Origin: Phocoena phocoena
Taxonomy: Eukaryota > Chordata > Mammalia > Artiodactyla > Phocoenidae
Length of the DNA stretch: 64,000 nucleotides
Assembly (NCBI RefSeq): GCF_963924675.1
Contig: NC_089220.1
Span: 170,176,761 to 170,240,760 of the forward strand
Reading direction: 5' to 3'
Shown: piece after piece, positions 34,680-45,834 of the stretch
Position numbering within the stretch: the first letter of the stretch is position 1
Layout: every line of letters starts with the position of its first letter
Notes under the pieces: model-generated
What the model was told of the DNA's origin: nothing
Databases searched by the model: none
What the model saw: the letters and a program-made list of their open reading frames with translations, nothing else
Translations under genes and position numbers: made by a program

Positions 34680-34832
34680 GCCAAAGAACCTGGAGTCATC
34701 CTGGACCCTCCCTCTCCCACCTCCCAACTAAATGAGTAAATCCTGTTGGCTCTTCCTTCAAAACCCCACCACTCGTCATCACCTTCACCTCTGCAACCTG
34801 ATCCCCTCAACCATTAAGACTTGTCCTGGTTA
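34680..34832 (+). repeat. L2 LINE, 5' portion of a split copy
   Basis: L2-like wording (ctggagtcatcctggaccct, then ccctctcccacctcccaact) that ends at the L1 insertion. The last 17 bases (34816-34832) are the target site copied on insertion. Confidence 0.75.
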
Positions 34833-35169
34833 CAGGAATAAAGACTTAGACATAGAGAATGGACCTGAGGACACAGGGAGGGGGAAGGGGAAGCCGGGAC
34901 GAAGTGAGAGAGTGGCATGGACATATATACACTACCAAACGTAAAATAGATAGCTAGTGGGAAACAGCTGCATAGCACAGGGAGATCAGCTCGGTGCCTT
35001 GTGACCACCTAGAGGGGTGGGGTGGGGTAGGGAGGGTGGGAGGGAGACGCAAGAGGGAGGGGATATGGGGATATATGTATATGTATAGCTGATTCACTTT
35101 GTTATAAAGCAGAAACTAACACAACCTCGTAAAGCAATTATACTCCAATAAAGATGTTAAAAAAAAAAA
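34833..35169 (+). mobile_element. L1 3' end with target-site duplication
   Basis: Plus-strand tail of the lineage that includes the full-length L1 at 4745. It contains the 3' UTR phrase around 34925-34970 (gatagctagtgggaaacagc), a purine-rich block at 35010-35065 and the end caataaagatgttaaaaaaa. It is flanked by aagacttgtcctggtta (34816-34832) and aagacttgtcttggtta (35170-35186), one mismatch in 17. Only 337 bases: extreme 5' truncation. Confidence 0.95.
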
Positions 35170-35186
35170 AAGACTTGTCTTGGTTA

Positions 35187-35885
35187 TTGAATCTGCATCC
35201 TAACTGGTCTTTCCGCTGCCCCTGCCCATAACCCCCCCGCAGTGCACGCTCCACTGACGGCCAGGAAGAGCCTTTTAAGGTGTAAATCCCACTGTACCCT
35301 TCCTCTGCCCAAAACCCTCCGATCATGATGATGTACCCAATTCACCGAATCTTTAGTTTACAAGGTCCTATGCAAGCTGGTCCTGGCTATCTCTCTGACT
35401 TTTCCTCTTACCCTCTCCTCTTTGACGTGGTTCTGCACCAGCCACACTAGCTTCGTGGCTATGCCCTGAAATGCCAAGGGTGCTCTCGCCTCAGGGTCTT
35501 TGCACATGCTGTTCCCTCGGCTTAGCACACTTGTCTTCCGGATTTCCATGTGGCTCACTCCCTCACTTCCTCAACATCTATGCCCAAGTGCCACCTTCTC
35601 AGAGACGCCTCCCTGACCACCGTGTGCATGCGTGTGCATGTATGCGCACACACATGCACACACCCATAGAGGGCAGATGCTTCCATTCCCACCTCACCCT
35701 GTCTCCCACACTCTACCCTGTTTCCCCACAGCAGCTATTGCCATTGGACGTACAACATACTTAACTTTCTATCTGTTTATTTCGTATCCCTGCCACTTGA
35801 TCGGGTACTTATTTTGTTGTGTTCACTGCTGTATCTCCAGCATGTAGAACAAAGGTATCATAAATTGGATGTTCGATTAATATTT
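35187..35885 (+). repeat. L2 LINE, 3' portion of a split copy
   Basis: Resumes the L2 interrupted at 34832: catcctaactggtctttccg at about 35197, tttgcacatgctgttccctc near 35500, acgcctccctgaccaccgtg near 35605, and the degraded terminus to 35885. A GTGCATG / CACA alternating run (35622-35665) has grown inside it. Confidence 0.85.
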
Positions 35886-36282
35886 TTTTAATGAACTGTC
35901 TGAATGAGATCGAAGGTTTTCATGGGTGTTAATAAATGTTCGTGTCCTCCTGAGCAACAGACACACAGCATTATTCCTTTTCATCACGCGAAACAAACAG
36001 CAGGAAAAGAGTGAGTGATCTTCTCCCAGCCGTATCAGGGCCTGGGGCTTTCTACTTACAGCGTCTGCACAGAAAAACAGTGGGCTTTGAAGGGTCCCAG
36101 AGGTCATGGGCTGGCATGTCTGTGTTCACACGCACACACGCCTTGCATACTGTAGGGCAGAAGAAAACCTCCCCAGAGGGGGTAGCAGCCTATCTCCAGG
36201 CCATGGTAAACAGCAGCTGCCATCATGGCAATTTGAAGACCTCTAAACTGGCTGCTCTACAATCCCACAAAGCCAGGCTTAG
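35886..36282. other. Unassigned sequence
   Basis: No gene recognised; a 125-codon plus-strand frame (36011-36388) runs into the MER5A element and is not supported as a gene. Confidence 0.4.
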
Positions 36283-36481
36283 TGTGTTCACGTGGGGGCT
36301 CTCAAAGAGCGGGCTCAGATCGGCGGCGGCAGCAACCCCTGGGAACTTGTGGGAAAGCATATTCTTGAGCCGACCCCAGACCTACTGAGTCAGAAGTCTG
36401 GGGAGACTGGGCCAGGCATTCTGTAGCTGAACAGGCCCTCCAGGTGATTCTAATGCACTCAAGTTTGAGAACCACTGCCTT
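36283..36481 (-). mobile_element. MER5A-type hAT-Charlie DNA transposon
   Basis: Non-autonomous hAT element in reverse orientation: ccctgggaacttgtgggaaa near 36338, ccagacctactgagtcagaa near 36378, ctccaggtgattctaatgca near 36440, then the terminal inverted repeat tttgagaaccactg near 36464-36478. The other terminus is degraded (ctctcaaagagc). Confidence 0.85.
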
Positions 36482-36831
36482 AGTGGGTAAACAAGAACAT
36501 ACGGGAAGAACAAAGTATGAAAAACTGGTAAAACTGTCAAGTGCTCTGTTAAGTCTAATATCGAGCTCTGACTTGAATGTATTGGGCTGTATAAAACCAG
36601 TAACCTCAGGGGTGCGGGGAACTGGTTCCCAGGACAGCACAAACCCTATCACTTCCCCATCACTGATCTCTTACTCAGATTCTGCTGTTCCCGTTGGGCT
36701 GGTGTGAGGTGAATTAGCAATGTCACCAGCTCCCCGAGGAACAGGTGTCTCTGCCATAATCACAGCAACCAAGATCAGTGCCTGTACTAACTGGGTTTCC
36801 CTCGTCAGGCCCTTTAAGGCTCACAGGACTA
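36482..36831. other. Unassigned sequence
   Basis: No gene or repeat recognised; the last bases give the L1 target site. Confidence 0.4.
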
Positions 36832-37266
36832 GGGGAAGGGATAAATTAGGAGTTTGGGATTAACACATGCACACCACTATATATAAAATAGATAAACAAG
36901 GACCTACAGTATAGTGCAGGGAACTATATTCAATATCTTGTAATAATCTATAATGGAAAAAAATCTGAAAAAGAGTATATATAGCATATATGTTTTATAT
37001 GATAACATATATGGCATATATGTTATATGTAGCATGTGTTATATATAACACATATATGTTTAATATATAACATGTTTTATATAACGTGTGTTTTATATAT
37101 AACATATACAACGTGTATGTTTTCTATAAAACATATATAAATACATGTTATATATATAACATATATGTGTTTATATATATAACATATATATATATGTAAC
37201 TGAATCACTTTGCTGTATATCTGAAACACTGTAAATCAACTATACTTGAATTAAAAAAAAAAAAAA
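36832..37266 (+). mobile_element. L1 3' end with an expanded AT minisatellite
   Basis: Plus-strand L1 tail. The 3' UTR phrase (aattaggagtttgggattaa near 36845) and the closing part (ctgaatcactttgctgtata near 37199) surround an AT-rich repeat array at 36967-37198. A poly(A) run precedes the right direct repeat. The repeat caggacta is at 36824-36831 and 37271-37278. Confidence 0.9.
36967..37198 (+). repeat. AT-rich palindromic minisatellite
   Basis: About 230 bases built from variants of atatgttatatataacacat. Many units are self-complementary, so the array could form hairpins or cruciforms. It grew from the short TA tract found at the same place in the other copies of this L1 tail. Confidence 0.9.
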
Positions 37267-37278
37267 CCTGCAGGACTA

Positions 37279-37649
37279 AACAGGTCCTGGAGAGTGAATC
37301 ACCTTTCACAGGCTCAGAGCTGTCTGTGCCTGCCCCACACACCTCAGCCCCAGTTTATGGAAAATATGGGACACTATGGGAGCAGCATAGACATACAGGA
37401 CATTGCTGAAGTTTGTGGAAGGAAAAATAGAACCCAAGCCTTCTGCCCTAAATAATATTACACTACATTTTTAGCTCATAGTGAACAAAGCCTCTTGTGG
37501 TTAGTGATGTCGTCTGTATCCACCCACAATGCTTCTGGACTCAGCAACCAGAGCTGCTGGAGAATATCACACAATCCCTCAGAAAAAGGCACAGGTTCTT
37601 CCTAGAATGTCACTCCCTGCTTGAGTGCCACGATGCCTTTCCTCAGCAC
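37279..37649. other. Unassigned sequence
   Basis: No gene or repeat recognised. Confidence 0.4.
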
Positions 37650-38158
37650 TGTGAATAAAATCCTAACCCCATCAACAACAACGACAAAAACCAAACCACC
37701 CAATTTAAAAATGGGCACAGAATTTAAATAGACATTTCTCCAAAGAAGATTTACAAATGGCCAATAATAAGCACATGAAAAGAGGCTCAATATCACTAAA
37801 TCGTTAGGGGGATGCAAATCAAAACCATAGTGAGATACCACTTCACACCCATTACTGTGGTTATTATTAAAAAAAAATTATGAGTGTTGGGGAGAATGTA
37901 GAGAAAATGGACCCTTTATACATTGCTGCTGGAAATGTAAAATGGTGCAGCCATGGCAGAAAACATTATGGCGGTTCCTCAAAGTTAAATATAGATTTAC
38001 CATATTAGCTGGCAATTCTTCTTGGTATGTACCCTAAAGAATTGAAAGCAGGGACTCAAACAGTTATCTGTACACTAGGGTTCAAAGCAGCATCATTCAC
38101 AATAGCTGAAAGGTGGAAACAAACCAAAAGTCCATTGATGGAAAATGAATGGATAAAC
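37650..38158 (+). mobile_element. Ancient L1 ORF2 3' portion, part 1 of a split copy
   Basis: Old, diverged L1 on the plus strand: cacccaatttaaaaatgggc near 37697, ggcagaaaacattatggcgg near 37955, then atgaatggataaacaaaa at the break. It continues after the younger L1, at 39538. No open frame remains. Confidence 0.88.
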
Positions 38159-39178
38159 AAAAGGTGCTGGGAAAAACTGGACAGCTACATGTAAAAGAAT
38201 GAAATTAGAACACTACCTAATGCCATACACAAAAATAAACTCCAAATGGATTAAAGACTTAAATGTAAGACCAGACACTATCAAACTCTTAGAGGAAACC
38301 ATAGGAAAAACACTTTGACATAAACCACAGCAAGATCTTTTTTGACCCACCTCCTAGAGAAATGGAAATAAAAACAAAAATAAAACAAATGGGACTTAAT
38401 TAAACTTAAAAGCTTTTGCACAGCAAAGGAAACCATAAACAAGACAAAAAGACAACCCTCAGAATGGGAGAAAATATTTGCAAATTAAACAACAGACAAA
38501 GCATTAATCTCAAATATACAAAAAGCTCATGGAGCTCAACATCAAAAAAACAAACAATCCAGTTCAAAAATGGGCAGAAGACCTAAATAGACATTTCACC
38601 AAGGAAGACATACAGGTGGTCAAGAGGCACATGACAACATGCTCAACATCACTAATGATTAGAGAAATGCAAATCAAAACTACGATGGGGTATCACCTCA
38701 TGCCAGTCAGAATGGCCATTATCAAAAAAGTTAGAAACAATAAATGCTGGAGAGGATATGGTGAAAAGGGAACCCTCCTGCACTGTTGATGGGAATGTAA
38801 GTTGATACAACCACTACGGAAAACAGTATGGAGTTTCCTTAAAAAACTAAAAATAGAACTACCATATGACCCAGCAATCCCACTACTGGGCATATACCCT
38901 GAGAAAACCATAATTCAAAAAGATTCATGTACCACAATGTTCATTGCAGCACTATTTACAATAGCCAGGACATGGAATCAACCTAAATGTCCATGGACAG
39001 ATGAATGGATAAAGAAGATGTGGCACATATATACAAAGGAATATTACTCAGCCGTAAAAGGAAATGAAATTGAGTTATTTGTAGTGAGGTGGATGGACCT
39101 AGAGTCTGTCATACAGAGTGAAGAAAGAAAGAGAAAAACAAATACCATATGCTAACACATATATATGGACTCTAAAAA
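38159..39178 (+). pseudogene. L1 ORF2 C-terminal fragment, broken
   Basis: Coding remnant inside the nested L1. Frames at 38529-38789 ([20 protein letters not shown], then [18 protein letters not shown]) and 38802-39155 ([46 protein letters not shown]-like KEYYSAVKGNEIE) give the end of ORF2p. A stop and frame change at about 38790 separate them, and the text before 38529 is also interrupted. The catalytic domains were lost by 5' truncation. Confidence 0.9.
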
Positions 39179-39537
39179 AAAAAGGTACCAATGAACCTAG
39201 TTGCAGGGCAGGAAGAAAGACGTAGACATAGAAAATGGACTTGAGGACATGGGCAGGGTGAAAGGTAAGCTGGGGTGAAGTGAAAGAGTGGCATGGACAT
39301 ATATCCACTACCAAATGTAAAATAGATAGCTAGTGGGAAGCAGCAGCATAGCACCGGGAGATCAGCTTGGTCCTTTGCGATGACCTAGATGGGTGGGATA
39401 GGGAGGGTTGGAGGGAGACTCAAGAGGGAGGGGATATGGGGACGTGTGTATGCATATGACTGTTCCACTTTGTTGTGCAACAGAAACTAACCCAGTATTG
39501 GGAAGCAATTACACTCCAATAAAGATCTATTTTTAAA
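38159..39537 (+). mobile_element. Younger L1, 5'-truncated, nested in an older L1
   Basis: About 1.38 kb of L1 starting in the last third of ORF2 (ggtgctgggaaaaactggac) and ending in the 3' UTR with caataaagatctatttttaa. It is much less diverged than the L1 on either side and matches the lineage of the element at 4745. The boundary with the older copy is clear on both sides, but a target-site duplication longer than a few A residues is not resolved. Confidence 0.92.
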
Positions 39538-39905
39538 AAATATGCGTGCCATGGAATATTTAGTCTTTAAGAAGAAGAATGAAATTCTGATATGTGCTAC
39601 AACATGGATGGACCCTGAAGACATTAGGCTAGGTACAATAAGCCAGACACAAAAGGACAAATACTGTATGACTGCTCTTTATACACGGTGCCTAAAGTAG
39701 TCAAATTCATAGAGACAGAGAGTAAACTAGTGTTTGCCAAAGGCTGGGGGGAGGGGGAATTGGGTACAGAGTATCAGTTTGGGATGATGAAAAAGTTCTG
39801 GAAATGGTGAGTGGTGATGGTTGCAGAACAGTGTGAATGTACTGACTGCCACTGAACTATATGCTTACAAATGGTTAAAATGGTAAATTGGATGTTATGT
39901 GTATT
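39538..39905 (+). mobile_element. Ancient L1 3' end, part 2 of a split copy
   Basis: Resumes the older L1: ccatggaatatttagtcttt near 39549, catggatggaccctgaagac near 39603, then the 3' UTR with ggttgcagaacagtgtgaat near 39820 and the end near gttatgtgtattgga. Confidence 0.88.
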
Positions 39906-39979
39906 GGACCCCAACAAAGATAATTCAAACCCCAAACGCCTCTCCTAATCAGACCCCGACCCATTTCTTCACCACTCTC

Positions 39980-40135
39980 TCCATTTGTTCCAGCCCCACT
40001 CACCATGCTTCAGCCACCCTATTCTTATTTCAGTTCCTCAAATGTGCCAAGCTCTTTCTTGCCTCAGAGACTTGCATGCATCTTTTCCTCTGTCAAGAAT
40101 ATTCTTCCCTCTTTTCTTTGCAGGGATAAATCCTA
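39980..40135 (+). repeat. L2 LINE fragment
   Basis: ttccagccccactcaccatg, cagttcctcaaatgtgccaa, then cctcagagacttgcatgcat and ttcctctgtcaagaatattc follow the L2 3' region. Confidence 0.7.
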
Positions 40136-40139
40136 TGAA

Positions 40140-40505
40140 TCTATGGCGGAAACTAGCTAGATGGTCACCAACCTGTTTCCCCTTCCTCCTGGGAACACAG
40201 CTGTACCTTACTTCCCAGCCTCCCTTGCAGTCATATATGTCAAGTGATGGTGAACAAAAATAACATGCATCACTCACAGGCTTGCTACCCTCTGCTGAAA
40301 AAACCATGATGCAGAAGAGCATGGTGACTGTGAAATTTACATATTGAATACTGAGGAGCCACAACACAGAAGGGGCCAGGCTCCCTGAATCACTGCCTGG
40401 AAAAGAGCCACCTGCTGACCAGGAATATTCATTTTGGATTTCATGTGAGTGAGAAAAAAACTTGTCTTTGAGCCATTATATATTTTGGGGTGTCCCAATT
40501 ACGCT
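40140..40505 (+). repeat. Old LTR-like repeat, family uncertain
   Basis: The phrases ccttcctcctgggaacacag near 40184, tcccagcctcccttgcagtc near 40213, gctccctgaatcactgcctg near 40380 and tgagccattatatattttgg near 40470 occur in this order in an old mammalian LTR-like repeat. I am not sure of the family. Confidence 0.5.
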
Positions 40506-40543
40506 TATAAAACACTAGTCTCACTCTAACACAAATCTAAGAT

Positions 40544-40739
40544 CGGGGGGCTTCCCTGGTGCCGCAGTGGTTGAGAGTCCGCCTGCCGATGCAGGGGACG
40601 CGGGTTCGTGCCCCGGTCCGGGAAGATCCCACGTGCCGCGGAGCAGCTGGGCCCGTGAGCCATGGCCGCTGAGCCTGCGCGTCCGGAGCCTGTGCTCTGC
40701 AACGGGAGAGGCCACAGCAGTAAGAGGCCTGCGTACCGC

Positions 40740-40764
<25 letters not shown>
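40544..40764 (+). mobile_element. CHR-type SINE (cetacean), near-consensus
   Basis: Plus-strand CHR SINE with a well-kept A box (gtgccgcagtggttgagagt) and B box (gggttcgtgccccggtccgg), body to cctgcgtaccgc, then an uninterrupted tail of about 27 A. It is flanked by aaatctaagat (40533-40543) and aaatctcagat (40765-40775). The long pure tail and low divergence suggest one of the younger insertions here. Confidence 0.95.
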
Positions 40765-40770
<6 letters not shown>

Positions 40771-40829
40771 CAGATAGGGGTGTTCCCCCGATTCCCTCAT
40801 TCACTGTCACCATGCTTTTTCTTAGCCCC

Positions 40830-41000
40830 TTTTCATAGTTTGTAACTTATTTATTCATTTTAACATATTGATTTTGGTATGTCTCTCCCACGACATAGTA
40901 ACCTTCTCTGATTTGCAAACCATGTGTCTTGGTTGTCTCCATATTTCCCAGTGCCTAATACAAGCTTAATAAACACATCCTGCATGAATGAGCAAAGGTC
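40830..41000 (+). repeat. L2 LINE 3' terminus
   Basis: Diverged L2 end: tttcccagtgcctaatacaa near 40945, gcttaataaacacatcctgc, ending atgaatgag. Confidence 0.6.
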
Positions 41001-41604
41001 TAAATGTCGGCCTAGGTATCGGTGGCATCTGTCCATTCTGTTAGACTGTCCTCCACACTCATGATATTTTACAGAACGTGTCTTCATCCATCCTCTCCTT
41101 GATGGTCTCCGAGCTTTCTGAAACTTCCACACAGTTATGTCGAGCCCTTTAACACAGGGTCTTCTAATGCTGCAACTGACGCTGTAACAGCCTCTGTCCC
41201 CCACAGGAGGAGTTTCTCCAGGGTGTGTCTGCATTCCTAGTCTCTAGAATATGGCACGCAGTCAAGTAAATTGAGTGAGCAAGTGACTCTGTCAAGAGAA
41301 AGATGTGACACTGATCCTATCCCAAGCCAGAGGCAGAGAGCAGGATACACCATTTGCAAAGTCTGGCGTGTTCTTGTCTAGACAAGTGTCATGAGTCACC
41401 ACCCCCCGGAGCTGGAGTAGGATCTGCAAAGAGCCAGGACCGGGGAGGAAGGGGGTGCGAGCTCAGAGCCCACAGAGTCCTCAGCTCGCCACGGACCCTC
41501 GGCAGGTCACTTTACCTCAAGTGGACTCCAATCTCTTACCTATAAAATAGGGATTTGGGCTAAACAATAGTGAAAGACTTCTAATTTTTAAATGGCATTA
41601 CCAT
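41001..41604. other. Unassigned sequence with a possible MIR
   Basis: No gene recognised. 41460-41575 carries MIR-like wording (gcaggtcactttacctcaag, then cttacctataaaatagggat) on the plus strand. Confidence 0.45.
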
Positions 41605-41800
41605 CATCTGCTAGTATCTGCAGGGGATTGGTTCCAGGACCCCCATGGATACCAAACTCAACGCATGCTCAAGTCTCATATAAAGTGGTGTGTACAGCTT
41701 GCACTCCGCACCTGCGGGTTTCACATCTGCAGACCTGATCCTCGCTTGGTTGAATCTGCTGAGGCGAAACCCTGGGATACAGCGGGCTGACTGTATATAA
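41605..41800 (+). mobile_element. Tigger-like (Tc1/mariner) non-autonomous element
   Basis: The left part (ctgcaggggattggttccag, then gacccccatggataccaaac) and right part (tggttgaatctgctgaggcg, then gggctgactgtata) are the paired ends of Tigger-type MITEs, brought together by an internal deletion. Internal coding sequence is absent. Confidence 0.8.
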
Positions 41801-41861
41801 ACCCAGGCACCCCAAGAGGAAATGGAGAACAGTACTCTCCCTCCGCTGATTCAGAAACCAC

Positions 41862-42130
41862 TAACCACACATGGCAACGGAGTGCTTGAAATGTGACTGG
41901 TCCCGATTGAAATGTGCTATCAATATGAAAGGCACACTGGATTTCAAAGACTTAGTACAAAAAAAAGGAAATATCAGTAATTTCTATATTGATTACATGT
42001 AGAAATGATAATATTTTAGATAAAGTTAAATATACTATTAAAATTAACTTCAGCCATTTCTTTTTTACTTTTTTTGATGTGGTTACCAGTAATGTAAAAA
42101 TTAACACAGAGCATTGTGTGACATCATCAG
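41862..42130 (+). mobile_element. hAT-like non-autonomous DNA transposon
   Basis: cttgaaatgtgactggtccc near 41887, gatttcaaagacttagtaca near 41940, tatattgattacatgtagaa near 41985 and tttgatgtggttaccagtaa near 42074 follow a common mammalian hAT-type repeat. I do not assign a family name. Confidence 0.65.
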
Positions 42131-42699
42131 TACTATAATCCAGCTACATAACAAAACTACAATGCATAAATCATTGCTTCCAAATCCTCTTCTGAGTTCT
42201 CCAAATTCATTGTCCAATAAATCCAAAAATGGTTCCCTAAAGTGGAATTCTCTGTAATGAAACTTCATTATAAATGTGTGCCCACGTAGACATGCAATTT
42301 TGTTTTGTAACCAGTTTGCTTTAGCTTGAAACTATTAGTAAGAAAGAAAGCAGATGCAGCAATGAAAAAACTATAAGGCTGAAGGGCTCTTAACAGAGAC
42401 AATGAAAGACACAGAAGAAAGGGTATGTTTTCTAGACATGGGGTGGCCCTGTGTTCTCCCCTAAGCCGCAGATGTAATATCTGTGTTAGTGGCAAAGCAA
42501 AAAGAATATCTTTTCTTTGTTTCACTCATTTTGAAAGTGACCAAAGTGTGCGCTGAGCTGGCGTCAGGGTTGGAAGAATTACAGAAAGGAGAAACAGTGA
42601 TGAGAAGTGTGGGTGAACATCAGTGTCCGTTTGAGAAATGAGGCACTTGAGGGAAGCAGAGAGGGACCAGGGAGAGAAACCAGGGGGGTGATTATGGAG
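42131..42699. other. Unassigned sequence
   Basis: No gene or repeat recognised. Confidence 0.4.
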
Positions 42700-42714
42700 T
42701 TAGTTGGTAGGTTC

Positions 42715-42790
42715 GGCAAAATCGGCATCAGCTGGGAACTTGATGGAAATTCATCTTCTTGGGCTCATCCCAAGTGGTCAAAACGAGGAC
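42715..42790 (-). mobile_element. MER5-like fragment
   Basis: gcatcagctgggaacttgat then tcttcttgggctcatcccaa parallel the left half of the MER5A copy at 36283, in the same orientation. It is short. Confidence 0.5.
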
Positions 42791-43374
42791 CTCATCTCCT
42801 ATCCAGGACTTTTCATGGAGTCTTGGGAAAACAGTCATCTAGGCCTGAGGTTTCCAAGGAGCCGATCTCAGAGATTTTCGCGGCATATCCCCAAGCCAGT
42901 TACTGTCACACATTCTCTTTTATCGATCCATCAGCCCCTCCCCCCTCCACCCCTAGGGCAGCTGGAATTACCTAAAGGGACGGCAGAGAAAGGTACCTCT
43001 GCTGGCCGCTTGGAGTCTTAACTGTCAGCAAAGTCTTTCCTACCTTTCTACCTATTCCACTCCCTTCCCAGGGGCTTCATCCCCATCATAGAAAAGACTA
43101 TGTGCAGGGCTACAAATCTAGCACTTTCCAAATGAGTTGCTCAGACTCTGTAAACATGATGTTAAAAAATAATCTATCTTTGGATGTTTTGTAGTTTCAT
43201 GGTCTCAGTAATCAAGCACCACAGGGAACAGGGATAGAGAAAAATACCCAAGCAAATTCATTTTTAATAGCGACAAGCGTTGTTTTATTTCAATCAGGCC
43301 CTGAACAGAAGTGGAATCTAAACATAACGCAAATGGAGAAGTAACAACTTTGGAGCCAGAAAAGTCGCTTTCTC
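42791..43374. other. Unassigned sequence
   Basis: No gene or repeat recognised. Confidence 0.4.
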
Positions 43375-43615
43375 TGGGAAGCCCTCATCTCATTCCGCCC
43401 CTAGTTCTGATAACTTTCCCTTCACGCGTCTTCACAACACTTTCCACAATGGAAATCACAGAGCGTACGTATACATTCTTGTTAAATATAGGTCTCTTCC
43501 ACTCAGCTGTAAGCTCCTTGGGAACAAAAGCCCTGGATTTATTTTCAGTTCTGTATCCCCAGGTGCTTGGTTCATATTGGACACTCAGTAAATATCTGCT
43601 AAAGGAAATAAACAT
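43375..43615 (+). repeat. L2 LINE 3' end
   Basis: cagctgtaagctccttggga near 43504, cagttctgtatccccaggtg near 43547 and gacactcagtaaatatctgc near 43580 give the L2 terminus. Confidence 0.78.
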
Positions 43616-44660
43616 CCAAGAAGTGCTTTATGATTGTGAAATAACCGCAAGACTTAGTACTCCAACTTTTTCTGGAAAGAAAGCCAGGTCTGTAGAATTG
43701 TGGCCAAGAGTGGCGGAGAGGAGAGAGAAAGGGTCAGGGCTCTGAGAGCTTTGGCCTCATTTTGTCCACAGCAGACATGGGTCAAAAAGCCTGAATGGGA
43801 ATCAGGACCAAAACCCCACCTGGCATCAAAGGAGAGGGAAGTGATTCTGGGAAAGGAAGCCTCGGGATGTACTTGACTCATAACCAAAAAAGGAGATAAG
43901 AGGAAAACTCCAGAAGTTGAATTTAAAAAAAAAAATTTATGGGGAAATTTCCCAAGGGCGAATTAAGGATGAAATTCCTCCCTGAAGTAGGTCTAAGTTG
44001 GGTGAAGTCACAGCTGAGTCTCTAAGTGTTTATTTGATCTTACTTTCCACAGCCCAGTGGAGAGCCCCTGCCCATCACTTTTCAGTCTACGCAGTATTGT
44101 GATCTGAAGGCCACTTACCTCGCTTTCCAGTGGCCCCTGTTGACACCCCACCGTTAATCTGTAGGAGTCCCCATGCTGAGGACAGACCAGTCGCCCATGG
44201 TGACTCCTACCACTAATCAACTGTGAATCTAGTCCACGTCTACCAGAACCTTCTCACCTGAAGACAGCAGAGGAGGGGGCCTAAGAAGACACATATCAGG
44301 AAGCCCCCGGCAAACAGCTTATCTCTTTTCTCCTCACAGCTACCATACCAATTGTTCAGCTGGGGACATTACTAGGCCACTTCTCTTGTCCTAAATAAAT
44401 AAATAAGCTTTGCAGAAATGAACAGATGGAGGAAAATTTCAAAGCAGCATGTGGGTGTTACAGGCTCAGATCCCATCAACAGATAACAGGATTTATAACA
44501 GCCGCTCCCACACACAGCTTTGGAAATTTTAAACTTGTGTGTCATAGATCGGACTCGCCCTCCCTCAAATTATCTGCACTGAGTTCAGAGACATGAGGTC
44601 CTTTCATTTGGGTCAAAACCTCTTTCTCAAAGCTAAAGGGTCCATACTGCCACCCAAGGA
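43616..44660. other. Unassigned sequence
   Basis: No gene recognised. A short AAAT run lies at 44392-44405. Confidence 0.4.
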
Positions 44661-44674
44661 GTATGTTAGGGCAG

Positions 44675-44972
44675 ACTTAGAGAATGAACTTATGATTACC
44701 AGGGGGGAAGGGTTGGGGGGGAAGGGATAGTTAGGGAGGTTGGGATTGATATGTACACACTGCTATATTTAAAACAGATAACCAACAAGGACCTACTGTA
44801 GAGCACAGGGAACTCTGCTCAATATTATGTAACAACCTGAATGGGAAAAGAATTTGAAAAAGAATAGATACATGTATATGTATAACTGAATCCCTTTGCT
44901 GTACACCTGAAACTAACACAACTTTGTTAATCAACTATACGCCAATACAAAATAAAAAGTTAAAAAAAAAAA
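44675..44972 (+). mobile_element. L1 3' end with target-site duplication
   Basis: Plus-strand L1 tail with a G-rich run (44701-44740), caaggacctactgtagagca near 44788 and the end ctttgctgtacacctgaaac near 44894. Direct repeats gtatgttagggcag (44661-44674) and gtgtgttggggcag (44973-44986) flank it. Confidence 0.9.
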
Positions 44973-44986
44973 GTGTGTTGGGGCAG

Positions 44987-45834
44987 CAGGAGTGGGAGAG
45001 GGGACCACAGGAGGGCCGTGCTGGGTGTGATCATGTATATTGCTTCTTAATTCTCTCTTTTTCTTTCAGGGGCCTTGTACAATTTCTGGGGAAGCAGTGT
45101 GTGGATGGTGGCAAACCTGAACCCTAACCTTGACTCAAGGAAAAGCAGTTGACAAATTTGGATGCTCTCAGTAACCCAAAGCACACGGCCACCTTGTTTC
45201 AACAGAACAAGAGAACCTAGATCCAGGTTAATGTCCAAAGAGTCAGAGGCCCCACCTGGCACTCTAGCAAAGGTATTGGCACAGTTAAGAAACCACATAG
45301 TGAGCAAAACGAAATGATCATTCTGGGACAGCCAGGATAGGATTCTCAGAGCCACTCAGAAGTAGATGGAGGAGACCCCAAGAATCCTTGGCTGGGCTGG
45401 GAAGAGGGAGCCATTGACTAGAAGCCATTGTTAATGAGACAAACACTTACTCGATTTTCCCCTTTGGACTGATAGTGGAGTAGAAACCCGAATTACCCTA
45501 ATCATTAGTACTAGGGTAGAAAAGAAGGCTCTTAATTAATTCATTGACTATCCTGAAACTCAGAATACTCAGGGATACTCATAACGGCCATGACTCAACG
45601 TTGAAGGAAACCTTTAGGGTTACTTATCGCCCCTGACCTGGGCACAGGCCTCATAGTTTCGTGCATGGCCCATTGAATCACTGCCTCCAGAAATGCAGAG
45701 ACAAGTGAAACAGCTTTACGGCCAACTCAGCCACTAGAGCACAGTAACAGGGACTCAGGGTACCAGGCACATCTTAAAACCCAGTAAAAATAGCATCCAT
45801 GCTACATACACACTGATATATAAATGCTTCCATC
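44987..45834. other. Unassigned sequence
   Basis: No gene recognised; a 102-codon minus-strand frame (45355-45047) has no domain. Confidence 0.4.

Noticed and set aside
36967..37198. CRISPR-like or satellite array of biological design
   Set aside because: Units are AT-only, irregular and lack unique spacers; it is a minisatellite inside an L1 tail.
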